A stretch of DNA of 64,000 nucleotides from an uncultured Bacteroidota bacterium (GTDB lineage Bacteria > Bacteroidota > Bacteroidia > Bacteroidales > F082): assembly GCA_903957365.1 (NCBI GenBank), contig CAJBPB010000295.1, forward strand, positions 1-64,000, given 5' to 3'. A program made the position numbers and the translations under genes. The notes beneath the pieces are model-generated. The model was not told the DNA's origin and made no database searches. It saw only the letters and a program-made list of their open reading frames with translations. The stretch's first letter is position 1. Each line of letters opens with the position of its first letter. Of the stretch, positions 55,604 through 63,954 are shown piece after piece.

Positions 55604-57367
55604 TTACTCGATAATCCGGCCGATAGGATAGACCATGTATTTTTGATCCCACCAGGGTGTTTTACTGTAAAACCAGTTCAACTGTTCCCATGAATCTTTG
55701 GCAAAAACCGAATCACTTTGCTTTTTCAATTCATATTCAGTGCGTAAACCAGGTATCGAATCAAGCATTTTACGGGCAAGTGGCTCCATAACGTAAGATT
55801 CGGCATATTCTTTCTGTTCAAAAATCTGGTTAAAAAATCCCCATTCGACCAGCGAACCGTTTCCATTAGGCTCCAGTAAATGTGCAATAACTTTTGCAAG
55901 TGGTTGATTCATTGATACAATCATGCTCCCTTTGGGAAATAGTATTTTTGTCTTTTTCGTTTCGAAAGTCATGTTTTTGATGATACTACGTCCTTCGTAA
56001 GGTTCATCCCGCCAATCCACTTTTGTGAATTTGTATATTTCAACATCCATTTCTGTTTCCTTGTCAATCGTTTTCATTTTGACACCATGGTATCGCAATC
56101 TTTCGATTATATCATACCATTCAACGGGAATAATATAAGCCTCAGGAAGATTCACAAAAGTGGTAGGTTTACAGTGATCAAACATCGGGAGTTGCATGTT
56201 AATCGGTTTTTTGTTGTCATAAATGAACCATTCACCTCCCGTAAGATCGCTTCTGTCAACCTCATAATCAAAACCTTTGAATGTGGTAATTATGCTGTCA
56301 TGCATATCAACAGTAAATTTTGTCGGAAAAGGTTTCGATCTGAATTCCTCTGATATTGTATAAGCATCAGCTTCATCAATTAAAAATTTCAACTGTTTAT
56401 GCTCCTTATTCAAAAGTTGAATTGAAGCTAAAATAATCTCTTTGGTCGATTCAACACGCTGATCATATGGCTTTAACATATGGGTTTCGACAAGCAAACC
56501 AGGTCGGTTACGTATTGCCGTATATCCTTGGGAGAACATGGGTCCGGCTACGCCTGACAGCAACCCACTTCTTGGATCATGCCAGTTTCTAAAATAAACG
56601 TAGGGGAATATCGGCATGTTTTTATTGTCCATTTTATTGGTGATAAATGGCAGAAATACTTCGTTTTGCCATTTCGACAATGATGCATCCATATTTCCAC
56701 TGGTTTCAAGTCCGTAGGTTATAACATATTGATAGTCTGCGCCATCAGTTGTATGCGTGTCGATAAAGAACTCAGGTTGCCAATGGTTATATAATTGAAG
56801 CCAAGCCTTCATTTCTGGTGCGTCAGCTTTTAAAAAATCACGGTTCAGGTTCAGATTCTGTGCGGTGGTTCTCCATCCCATTTCTTTCGGTCCATTCTGG
56901 TTGATTCGCCCGAATTTTCCAAAACGCTCATGTCCGTCAATATTGAATATCGGAATAAATAAAACACTCACATTGCTGAACAGGGTTTCGTTTTCTTTAT
57001 GAATGATGAGGTCTCTCAATAATAACAGAATGGCATCTTTCCCTTCTGATTCACCAGCATGTATGCATGCTTCGACCAGCATGATAACACGCCCTTTTTT
57101 TCTTATTTCAACCGGATCGGATAAACCATCCCGGTCATAAATCGCATAAACCAGATCACGTTGCTGCGGACTGGTGCCAAAACTCTGAAGATTCAAAAGA
57201 TCAGATTCCTGATCAAGTCGTTGAAGAAAATCCATGGTTTCAGCATAACCTGGGGTAGCTTTTTTTTCTGATTGTTCGTAAAAAGTAATCCATGAATCGG
57301 ATTGGGAAATTAATCCATGGCTGATCGACAAACAAATTAACAGGCTTAGCGTAAACTTCATCTTCAT
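55604..57367 (-). CDS. Exported M14-family zinc carboxypeptidase
   Basis: A 587-residue exported metallopeptidase. The signal peptide is about 1-21. The carboxypeptidase domain runs from about 35 to 330, with zinc ligands His103 and Glu106 in IHAGESEGK, His205 in FIDTHTTDG and catalytic Glu294 in LLVETHMLKP. RNRPGLLVE before the glutamate and NLNLNRDF near 171 fit the substrate pocket. About 250 further residues form an extra C-terminal region with a beta-rich look. No T9SS sorting domain is visible, so a periplasmic or outer-membrane location is likely. An exact -7 box lies just upstream. Confidence 0.92.
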   Translation of the reverse strand: MKMKFTLSLLICLSISHGLISQSDSWITFYEQSEKKATPGYAETMDFLQRLDQESDLLNLQSFGTSPQQRDLVYAIYDRDGLSDPVEIRKKGRVIMLVEACIHAGESEGKDAILLLLRDLIIHKENETLFSNVSVLFIPIFNIDGHERFGKFGRINQNGPKEMGWRTTAQNLNLNRDFLKADAPEMKAWLQLYNHWQPEFFIDTHTTDGADYQYVITYGLETSGNMDASLSKWQNEVFLPFITNKMDNKNMPIFPYVYFRNWHDPRSGLLSGVAGPMFSQGYTAIRNRPGLLVETHMLKPYDQRVESTKEIILASIQLLNKEHKQLKFLIDEADAYTISEEFRSKPFPTKFTVDMHDSIITTFKGFDYEVDRSDLTGGEWFIYDNKKPINMQLPMFDHCKPTTFVNLPEAYIIPVEWYDIIERLRYHGVKMKTIDKETEMDVEIYKFTKVDWRDEPYEGRSIIKNMTFETKKTKILFPKGSMIVSMNQPLAKVIAHLLEPNGNGSLVEWGFFNQIFEQKEYAESYVMEPLARKMLDSIPGLRTEYELKKQSDSVFAKDSWEQLNWFYSKTPWWDQKYMVYPIGRIIE

Positions 57368-57384
57368 AGGATTTGGAATTAAAG

Positions 57385-57392
57385 CAAATGTA
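57385..57392 (-). promoter_or_regulatory. -7 promoter element for the M14 peptidase
   Basis: Read on the minus strand this is TACATTTG, an exact TAnnTTTG match, 17 bases before the start codon, giving a very short leader. Confidence 0.45.
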
Positions 57393-57514
57393 GAGTAAAT
57401 GTCTGTAAGGAAACACAGTTGTGTTCTCCTTGTGACAGTTTTGGGTGGCTTTTTTTAATGAATCAATTGTGTGAAAAAAGAAAGTGTCAATGGTTTCATT
57501 TTGGAGAAGAAACT

Positions 57515-58417
57515 TTATTTTGCTTCCCAGCCGAAGTCAACATAATTCCAGTCAAATTCATCGCCGTTTATGTCGATCATTAAATAACCTTCTTCCAGTC
57601 CTTTGATCTTTCCTTCCCACCAGCCAGAGCAAACGGCGCCTCCGGTTATAAATGTGGTTTTGCCTGTATAAATGCTTTCCAGAAAATGCATATGTCCCTG
57701 TAATACAAGTTTCAGGTTATGATGATCAAATTGTTTGAGTACGTCAAGCGAATTATCAATAAGTATTCCGCCCGAACTAGTAGCAAAGGAGCCCTCCTCG
57801 AGTTGTGTGTAAACGGTTACAAGAGGAATGTGGGTGCTGACACAAATGGGGGTGTTGACATCTGTGGTTGCGAGGTCCTGTCTAATCCATTCCATTTGGG
57901 TTGAATCGATATGACCGTAATAATCTCTTTCAGGTGTAAAACCGATGCAATCCAGAATTATAAAATGCCAACCTTTATGGTCGAAAGAATAATACCGCTT
58001 GCCAATATATTTTTCAAACATTTTTTTCCCGTAAAACGGGTGTTCAGGCGAAATACCACTGTTTGAATACAGTCCGAACACTTCATGGTTGCCCATTGTA
58101 TTATAAACGGGCATTTTAAATTGTTCCGATGCTGAAATGTAGATCTGGTATAGGCTGTCGGCGCGACCTTGTTTTTGTTCAAGGGCATCCATCACGAGGT
58201 CACCTCCGGTAATTACAAAGTCGGGTTTCGATTGATTTACATGATGGATGGCCTGCAGAAATCCTTTTTCTGCATCTTTTTCAGCCTGGACATGAATATC
58301 GGTTATGAAGGCAAAACAAAAATGTTCAACCTCCTTTTGTGCTGTAACATTCTGATATTGCAGGCTGCTAATAATGAAAATCGCTAAAAATTTAAGACTG
58401 ACAAAATGCTGTTTCAT
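57515..58417 (-). CDS. Exported calcineurin-like metallophosphoesterase
   Basis: A 300-residue exported phosphoesterase. The signal peptide is about 1-26 (ending VTAQ). The five metal-binding blocks are all seen: FITDIHV, FVITGGDLV, NTMGNHEVFG, STHIPLVTV and LQGHMHFLE, giving a di-metal site. It probably hydrolyses phosphomono- or diesters in the periplasm; the substrate is unknown. It has its own exact -7 box and lies 147 bases before the M14 peptidase gene, so the two may be expressed separately. Confidence 0.92.
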   Translation of the reverse strand: MKQHFVSLKFLAIFIISSLQYQNVTAQKEVEHFCFAFITDIHVQAEKDAEKGFLQAIHHVNQSKPDFVITGGDLVMDALEQKQGRADSLYQIYISASEQFKMPVYNTMGNHEVFGLYSNSGISPEHPFYGKKMFEKYIGKRYYSFDHKGWHFIILDCIGFTPERDYYGHIDSTQMEWIRQDLATTDVNTPICVSTHIPLVTVYTQLEEGSFATSSGGILIDNSLDVLKQFDHHNLKLVLQGHMHFLESIYTGKTTFITGGAVCSGWWEGKIKGLEEGYLMIDINGDEFDWNYVDFGWEAK

Positions 58418-58444
58418 AAAATAGAAGAATCAAAATTTATATTC

Positions 58445-58452
58445 CAAAAGTA
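58445..58452 (-). promoter_or_regulatory. -7 promoter element for the metallophosphoesterase
   Basis: Read on the minus strand this is TACTTTTG, an exact TAnnTTTG match 27 bases before the start codon. Confidence 0.45.
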
Positions 58453-58593
58453 GAAACTTTCTTTTTGGTTTTTGAGATGCTTAATCAAGGGCTTTGCTGG
58501 AAATTTTCTGGTTTATGAAAGGTTCTTTAAATAGTTGAAATTTGTCTGATTGATAATCAAAAAGTTCAGATGTTGTAGTTTTTTCGGAATGGT

Positions 58594-59883
58594 TTAGTTT
58601 TCTTTGTTCATTATACCCAATTTATCAAAAATCCAAAAAATCAATGACAAAACTACGCCGGCAACAGCTGCCAGCGCCATACCTTTTAGCTGTACCGAAC
58701 CAATTGTGATCGCCGCCCCGCTCACACCAGCTGCAAAAGTAATAGCTCCAAGGACCATATTGATATTTTTACTAAAATCTACTTTTTGCTCAACGTACAT
58801 TCTGAAGCCTTGCATCGCAATCACACCAAAAAGCAGTAATGTAATGCCTCCCATGACCGGATTTGGTATTGTAGTGACGGCAGCTGAAACCTTTCCGATA
58901 CATGAAAAAGCGATAGCCAATAAGGCTGCTCCGCGTATTACCCAGACCGAATAAACACGGGTGATGGCCATCACTCCAATATTTTCACCGTAGGTAGTGT
59001 TGGGAGTCGATCCTGTAAATCCAGACAAAATATTACTGATGCCATCGCCAAGTAATGACCTGTGTAATCCGGGTTTCTTCATCAGATCGCTTTCAGTGAT
59101 TTTTCCGGTGACGATCAGATGGCTGATATGTTCGGCCAAAACAACAATGCAGGCAGGCGCAATAATGATTATTGCGGTCAAATCGAAAACAGGTGCCTGA
59201 AAATGTGGTAAAGAAAACCAATCCGCATTATCGATGACTGTGGTATCGACCATTCCCATTACAAATGCAAGCAGATAGCCGGCAATCACTGCAAACAATA
59301 TCGGTATTACCTGCATAAATCCTTTGAACATAACAGAACCGAAAATTCCAATGCATAAAGTAACCATTGAAACAATAATTGTATCAATATCAATTACATA
59401 CGGCGCTACTATATTGCCGGTAGCTGTCGGCCAGGGTGCCAGTCCGGCCTGTTGAGCGGCAACGGGTGCAAGTTCCAGTCCGATAATCGCTACTACTGCT
59501 CCCATCACTGCTGGAGGCATTACAATATCAATCCAGCGAATCCCCCACTTTTTAACTACAAATGACATGAGAACAAAGAACAATCCGAAAAAAATAAAAC
59601 CGGATTGTGCATGATTAAAACTTCCATAGGTTGTTGTGATCAGTAAAACCGGTGCAATAAAGGCAAAACTTGAGCCCAGATAAGCCGGAATGCCGCCTTT
59701 GGTAATCCAGGTATATAATAAAGTGCCGATTCCATTCATCAGTAATGCAATGGCAGGATCAACACCCATTAAAACGGGCGCCAGAACGGTGCCGCCAAAC
59801 ATGGCAGTAAGGTGCTGGAAACTAAGAGGCAAGCTTTCAAGTAGTGGAAGCTTTTGATAAATACCAATGATTCTACGTGCCAT
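58594..59883 (-). CDS. uraA: Uracil permease (NCS2 uracil/xanthine family)
   Basis: A 429-residue inner-membrane transporter with about 14 helices. The N-terminus (LPLSFQHLTAMFGGTVLAPV) is typical of UraA/PyrP. The conserved acidic sites are present: CIVVLAEHISHLIVTG with the family's glutamate near 250, and STPNTTYGENIGVMAITRVY with the second glutamate near 295. It imports uracil with protons in E. coli. Here it lies 84 bases after preA on the same strand, which suggests import feeding pyrimidine reduction. No separate promoter box was seen in the gap. Confidence 0.94.
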   Translation of the reverse strand: MARRIIGIYQKLPLLESLPLSFQHLTAMFGGTVLAPVLMGVDPAIALLMNGIGTLLYTWITKGGIPAYLGSSFAFIAPVLLITTTYGSFNHAQSGFIFFGLFFVLMSFVVKKWGIRWIDIVMPPAVMGAVVAIIGLELAPVAAQQAGLAPWPTATGNIVAPYVIDIDTIIVSMVTLCIGIFGSVMFKGFMQVIPILFAVIAGYLLAFVMGMVDTTVIDNADWFSLPHFQAPVFDLTAIIIIAPACIVVLAEHISHLIVTGKITESDLMKKPGLHRSLLGDGISNILSGFTGSTPNTTYGENIGVMAITRVYSVWVIRGAALLAIAFSCIGKVSAAVTTIPNPVMGGITLLLFGVIAMQGFRMYVEQKVDFSKNINMVLGAITFAAGVSGAAITIGSVQLKGMALAAVAGVVLSLIFWIFDKLGIMNKEN

Positions 59884-59967
59884 AAATCTGTTATTTATAA
59901 ATTGAATTTGTACTTGAAAATCCCTTTTGTTTTCTTAGAAATCAGTGAAATAAAAATGTTTGATGAT

Positions 59968-61311
59968 TCAGTTCTCATCATTCTGTCTATTTTTCAAAGC
60001 ATCATTTGGATTGTAGGACGGATGCTGCAAGCCACCAGCCATTGCATCATCAAATGTTGAAGGAATGTTTCCTGCTTCGGTTCTCTGTTTCCAGGTTTCA
60101 ACCTCATTTCCGCGTTTTGTTTTTATCATGGTGATACAATGTTCAACTGGACAAACCAATGCACAAAGATTACAGCCAACGCATCGTTCAGCCAGAACTA
60201 CCGGTATTTTGTCTGTTAAGTCTTTTGGAAGCGTAATAGCCTGGTAAGCACCATCTTCACATGCTATGAAACATAAATGACAACCAATACATTTTTGCTG
60301 ATCAATGGCCGCAATGACTTCATATTTAAGGTTTAAGTTTTCCCATTCGGTAACATGACGCAAGGCTTTTCCGGTAATTTCGTCCACTGATTGAAAACCC
60401 TTTTCGTTCATATATTGTTCCAGACCGTGACTCATATTTTTAACAATGCCGAAGCCATAATGCATCACTGCTGTGCAAACCTGCACTGTGCCCGCACCCA
60501 GCAAAAAAAACTCAACAGCATCACGCCAGGTTTCAATTCCGCCGATACCAGAAATGGGAATGCCAATTTCCTTGTCCAATGCGCAGTTCTTCACCATGTT
60601 CAGGGCAATGGGTTTGATTGCTGGTCCCGAATATCCACCATTGGTGCTCATAGATCCGACAATCGGATAAGAGATAAAATTATCAATATCAATTCCGATA
60701 ATACTTTGTATGGTGTTGATCAGTGAAATGGCATCAGCACCTCCTCTTTTGGCTGCTTTTGCTGTTTCGGTAATGTCGGTGATATTAGGAGTAAGCTTCA
60801 CGATGACCGGCGTTTTAGCTACTTCCATCACCCAACTTGTAATCAGTTCAACAAGTCTGGGTTCCTGCCCGACAGCCGATCCCATGCCACGCTCGCACAT
60901 GCCGTGGGGGCATCCGAAATTCAACTCAATGCCATCCACCCCTGCGTTTTCGGCATCTTTCACTATTTGGTGCCACTCCTCACGTGTTTGAACCATGAGA
61001 GAGGCAATAATGGCATGATTAGGAAAATGTTTTTTTACCTCTTCAATGTCCCTGAGATTGTCGCTAAGTCGCCGGTCGGAAATCAACTCGATATTATTTA
61101 ATCCCATTAATCGGGTTTTGTGGTAATTCACTCCGCCATATCGACTTGAAACATTGATTGTCGGGACTCCCATCGTTTTCCAGACGGCACCGCCCCAGCC
61201 TGTGTCAAATGCTTTCATTACCTGATAACCTGTATTTGATGGTGGGCCGGATGCCAGCCAAAAAGGATTTGGGGCTTTTATTCCTGCAAAATTCACTGAG
61301 AGGTTTGCCAT
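59968..61311 (-). CDS. preA: Dihydropyrimidine dehydrogenase iron-sulfur/FMN subunit PreA
   Basis: A 447-residue enzyme subunit that interconverts uracil or thymine and their dihydro forms. The N-terminal FMN TIM barrel resembles dihydroorotate dehydrogenase: VNFAGIKAPNPFWLASGPPS, then ELNFGCPHGMCERGMG with the pyrimidine-site Cys, KLTPNITDI, and ISGIGGIETWRDAVEF. The C-terminus has two [4Fe-4S] sites, CIGCHLCFIACEDGAYQAI and CVGCNLCALVCPVEHC, as in PreA. In E. coli the NADH-oxidising partner PreT is encoded next door; none is in this window. With uraA downstream the pair suggests uracil uptake and reduction. No clear -7 box was found upstream. Confidence 0.93.
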   Translation of the reverse strand: MANLSVNFAGIKAPNPFWLASGPPSNTGYQVMKAFDTGWGGAVWKTMGVPTINVSSRYGGVNYHKTRLMGLNNIELISDRRLSDNLRDIEEVKKHFPNHAIIASLMVQTREEWHQIVKDAENAGVDGIELNFGCPHGMCERGMGSAVGQEPRLVELITSWVMEVAKTPVIVKLTPNITDITETAKAAKRGGADAISLINTIQSIIGIDIDNFISYPIVGSMSTNGGYSGPAIKPIALNMVKNCALDKEIGIPISGIGGIETWRDAVEFFLLGAGTVQVCTAVMHYGFGIVKNMSHGLEQYMNEKGFQSVDEITGKALRHVTEWENLNLKYEVIAAIDQQKCIGCHLCFIACEDGAYQAITLPKDLTDKIPVVLAERCVGCNLCALVCPVEHCITMIKTKRGNEVETWKQRTEAGNIPSTFDDAMAGGLQHPSYNPNDALKNRQNDEN

Positions 61312-61752
61312 TGTATTTTATTTGAATGTATAAATTTAGGTGTTTCTGGGTTTTAAACTAAGAAATTGTCTAAAATTTATCCTTTGGCATTTTTTTGTGA
61401 ATCAAGCTCTCATACTTTGTTAAAATCTTTGTCTATAGTGCTGTTATTAATGTCAATTTTGTCTCGTCTGAGAGTTCTTAATTCTTCAAAAAACTACTCA
61501 AAAATAAAATCCGGTAAAGTTTCTGGCAAACTAAAATAATTTGGAAATAATACTTGTATGACCACTTTATGTGTATTGAGAAGCGAAAAACCCGTGAGGG
61601 ATAGCGGTTAGTTATAAGTCCGCAAAGTCGGGAGTTTGATTCAGAATGTTCGAGTTCGAGGTTTCGATGAGCTGAAAATCAGGAGTGTACTGTGGTACAT
61701 GACTGATTTGAAGATCGAGAATAACGAAGAAATCGGACATTATGGACAAACT
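61312..61752. other. Gene-free gap with a structured, GC-richer patch
   Basis: About 440 bases between preA and the radical SAM gene. The first 250 are AT-rich with no frame. The patch at about 61580-61740 is richer in GC and has small hairpins: CCC-GTGA-GGG at 61591-61600, GCGGTTA to CCGC at 61604-61623, and GTAC-TGTG-GTAC near 61687-61698. I could not match it to a known RNA or repeat; it may be part of the radical SAM mRNA tail. Confidence 0.4.
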
Positions 61753-62805
61753 TTAATTACTGATCTTTTCATTATGGCAAACCAGGACATTTTCCTTGTC
61801 TCCATGCCAAAGATGCATCCCGTTTCCCTGGCAGTCCGTATAATCTTTACATCCGGCACATTGTCCGGTTTTTGTCCATTTTCTGTCGCGGAACATCTGA
61901 AATTTCTTGTTCCATACTTCAAAAAGATTGTCGGAATAAATATTTCCTTGTATAAAACTTCGGTCTATATTAGGACAGGCAGAGATGGAACCATCAATAA
62001 GAACCGAGCCAATATTAATGCCCGCCCGGCAGAAAAATCCAGAATCACGCACCTTCGATTCGAACTTGCCAACATAACCCTCACAACTGAATTTAATGTC
62101 AATAGTTTTTAGTTTTCTGGTCCGGCTAATGAATCCGAGCATTTCAGTAAATTGCTGATCAGTTAAAATCAATTCAGGATTGTTTGCAGCTCTTCCAATC
62201 GGGATGATGGTAAACAGCCGCCAGGCTTTCACACTTTTTGAAAGTAAATAATTGTAAATCAATGGTAATTCTTCAATATTTTTTCTGTTCACACAGGTTA
62301 CCACATCAAAATTAAGGCGCGTTGAACTCCTTGCCAGCGAGATGGCATTGTCTGCCCGGGCGAAACTGTTTTTGTTGTTACGTAACCAGTTGTGACTCTC
62401 TTCAAGGCCGTCGAGACTGATTGTTAACGCCCCCATGCCCGCATTGAGTAATGCATTGTGTTTTTCCTGGTCGTACAGATAGCCATTGGTAACCATACTC
62501 CAGCGAGCCCCGTGTTTTCTGATTTCCCGGCCACATTGTTCAATATCCTTGCGCATCAGCGGCTCACCACCAGTGAGCACTACCATAAAATTATCCGATT
62601 TGGGTTCAATCGTATCTAAAGCTGAAAGAAAATCCTCCAGCGGCATGTCATCAGATGAGCTGTTTTTGGAACAATCACTTCCGCAATGCAGACAATTGAG
62701 GTTACAGCGCATCGTACATTCCCAAAAGAGATAATTCAGTTCATGAATATTTGCTTCATTGTTTTTGAAACGCCGGAAAAGTTTGTTTTTGAAATATTCG
62801 AACAT
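61753..62805 (-). CDS. Radical SAM/SPASM enzyme of the rSAM/lipoprotein system
   Basis: A 350-residue radical SAM enzyme. The [4Fe-4S]-SAM site is CNLNCLHC (Cys34, Cys38, Cys41), followed by VVLTGGEPLMRKD near 76-88. A C-terminal SPASM-type domain for extra clusters is shown by FFCRAG near 260, GSISACPN near 278, CAGCKDYTDC near 317-326 and VLVCH near 344. SPASM enzymes typically modify peptides or proteins. Its ATG directly abuts the stop of a small lipoprotein gene (TAA then ATG), so they are translationally coupled. From memory, this matches the Bacteroidota family TIGR04133, found only beside such a lipoprotein. The chemistry and substrate are not known. Confidence 0.88.
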   Translation of the reverse strand: MFEYFKNKLFRRFKNNEANIHELNYLFWECTMRCNLNCLHCGSDCSKNSSSDDMPLEDFLSALDTIEPKSDNFMVVLTGGEPLMRKDIEQCGREIRKHGARWSMVTNGYLYDQEKHNALLNAGMGALTISLDGLEESHNWLRNNKNSFARADNAISLARSSTRLNFDVVTCVNRKNIEELPLIYNYLLSKSVKAWRLFTIIPIGRAANNPELILTDQQFTEMLGFISRTRKLKTIDIKFSCEGYVGKFESKVRDSGFFCRAGINIGSVLIDGSISACPNIDRSFIQGNIYSDNLFEVWNKKFQMFRDRKWTKTGQCAGCKDYTDCQGNGMHLWHGDKENVLVCHNEKISN

Positions 62806-63171
62806 TTATTCCCGATCCAGTGCTATTTCAAAAAAAATAGTGTAGTTCTCAGGATCGAGCACAGTGTCTCTGGTCATAAAAGCCCCATTCTGACCACCAT
62901 CCTCATCTTCAAAAAGTATGGGGTAACTGGTGGCGATGTCGGTATAAAAGGAAAAAACACCCCTATCATCCGTAAACTCATACTGATCAGTTTCAGTAAG
63001 CGAAACCCTGATTCCTTGAATTGGATCTCCAGTCGCTCTGGCTTTCACGACACCTTCGATATACATATCATATTTCATGTCCTGTGGCGTGCCATAACAG
63101 GCCTGAAAGACAAAAACCATGGATGTGACACTTAATCCACGGAGCAAATTTCTGATCCAATTGCTTATCAT
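62806..63171 (-). CDS. Radical SAM-associated lipoprotein (rSAM/lipoprotein system)
   Basis: A 121-residue lipoprotein. The signal is about 1-24 with lipobox FQAC; Cys25 begins the mature N-terminus CYGTPQDMKYDMYIEG. The rest is a carboxypeptidase-regulatory-like beta sandwich: GVVKARATGDPIQGIRVSL, then YEFTDDRGVFSFYTD and FFEIALDRE at the end. From memory, small lipoproteins with a CYG-type N-terminus next to this radical SAM family form TIGR04134. It is the likely substrate or partner of the enzyme just downstream. A TATCTTTA box lies 20 bases upstream, so this gene leads the two-gene operon. Confidence 0.86.
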   Translation of the reverse strand: MISNWIRNLLRGLSVTSMVFVFQACYGTPQDMKYDMYIEGVVKARATGDPIQGIRVSLTETDQYEFTDDRGVFSFYTDIATSYPILFEDEDGGQNGAFMTRDTVLDPENYTIFFEIALDRE

Positions 63172-63190
63172 AGCAAAATGATTTTGATGC

Positions 63191-63198
63191 TAAAGATA
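63191..63198 (-). promoter_or_regulatory. Possible -7 element for the rSAM/lipoprotein operon
   Basis: Read on the minus strand this is TATCTTTA, one base from TAnnTTTG, 20 bases before the lipoprotein start. Confidence 0.4.
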
Positions 63199-63255
63199 AG
63201 GGTATTTTATGGTTTTTTCAATAAAACAGTTTAATAAATGAATCGGACCGTGATG

Positions 63256-63891
63256 CTATTTTTTGAGTTGAAATACCTTTTTGTTCTTTGATTTGCATGC
63301 TTTTGTCATGGCTTTTTTCAACCAGTCGTATTTTGGATTTGCAATACTGTCAAGTATTTTCTTGCATGTGTCGAAATTTCCCAGATTGCGGTGTAATTCA
63401 GCAATTATGATTTTTTCGTCATCATCACCGCTGTTTAACAAACTGATTAGCTTATTGATATTGTCAGACCAGAGCTGGTTTTCGTTTTCGTAAGCCGGCA
63501 GTTCCTCTTTAAAACGAATACTGTCATTCATTTTCCACCAGATTCTTTTTCGGATGTATATTTCTTGTTTGATTGTTCTTGGCAGATGAAATTCGAAAGC
63601 CAGGAAATAATCATTTAGTGTCAGAAAATCAGCATTGAATGCTTCTTCCCATTCCTTATTGATTTTTTCACCCCAATAATAAGATCCAATTTCATTGGTT
63701 TTATCGAGCCAGAAAATGGTGGTGCATTCGAAGCATTTTGTGATGATCGGAAACTCGGGTAGCATACGGGCGAAATATCGACCATCCGAAAAGAAATCTG
63801 CTCCAAAAGTGTTACCGCTCATCAAACTGTATTTTGAATAAAGTGTATCACACAATGGGCATCGGTAAATGTAATTTGGTCCGGGTAGCAT
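63256..63891 (-). CDS. Zinc-ribbon-like protein with helical C-terminus, unknown function
   Basis: A 211-residue protein without a signal peptide. Two CxxC pairs, YRCPLCDTLY near 9-18 and TKCFECTTIFW near 51-61, should bind zinc as a split ribbon. The middle is rich in Trp, Tyr and acidic residues. The C-terminal 80 residues are helical, with a TPR-like feel: EKIIIAELHRNLGNFDTCKK, then ILDSIANPKYDWLKKAM. The C-terminus is lysine-rich. The family is not recognised. Whether it belongs to the radical SAM locus is unclear: it has its own exact -7 box, and the lipoprotein gene starts 84 bases after its stop. Confidence 0.72.
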   Translation of the reverse strand: MLPGPNYIYRCPLCDTLYSKYSLMSGNTFGADFFSDGRYFARMLPEFPIITKCFECTTIFWLDKTNEIGSYYWGEKINKEWEEAFNADFLTLNDYFLAFEFHLPRTIKQEIYIRKRIWWKMNDSIRFKEELPAYENENQLWSDNINKLISLLNSGDDDEKIIIAELHRNLGNFDTCKKILDSIANPKYDWLKKAMTKACKSKNKKVFQLKK

Positions 63892-63946
63892 AACCGTGTT
63901 GTTTTATTAAAATTACTGTTAATCTTATACAACTCACTTTGTCTTT

Positions 63947-63954
63947 CAAAGGTA
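63947..63954 (-). promoter_or_regulatory. -7 promoter element for the zinc-ribbon-like gene
   Basis: Read on the minus strand this is TACCTTTG, an exact TAnnTTTG match 55 bases before the start codon at 63891. Confidence 0.45.

Noticed and set aside
61630-61670. tRNA-like T-loop (GTTCGAGTTCGAG)
   Set aside because: No acceptor stem, anticodon arm or CCA could be folded around it.
61636-62112. Plus-strand open frame of 158 codons over the end of the radical SAM gene
   Set aside because: It is mostly antisense to conserved SPASM-region codons, has no family features and no promoter; only the first 117 bases lie outside that gene.
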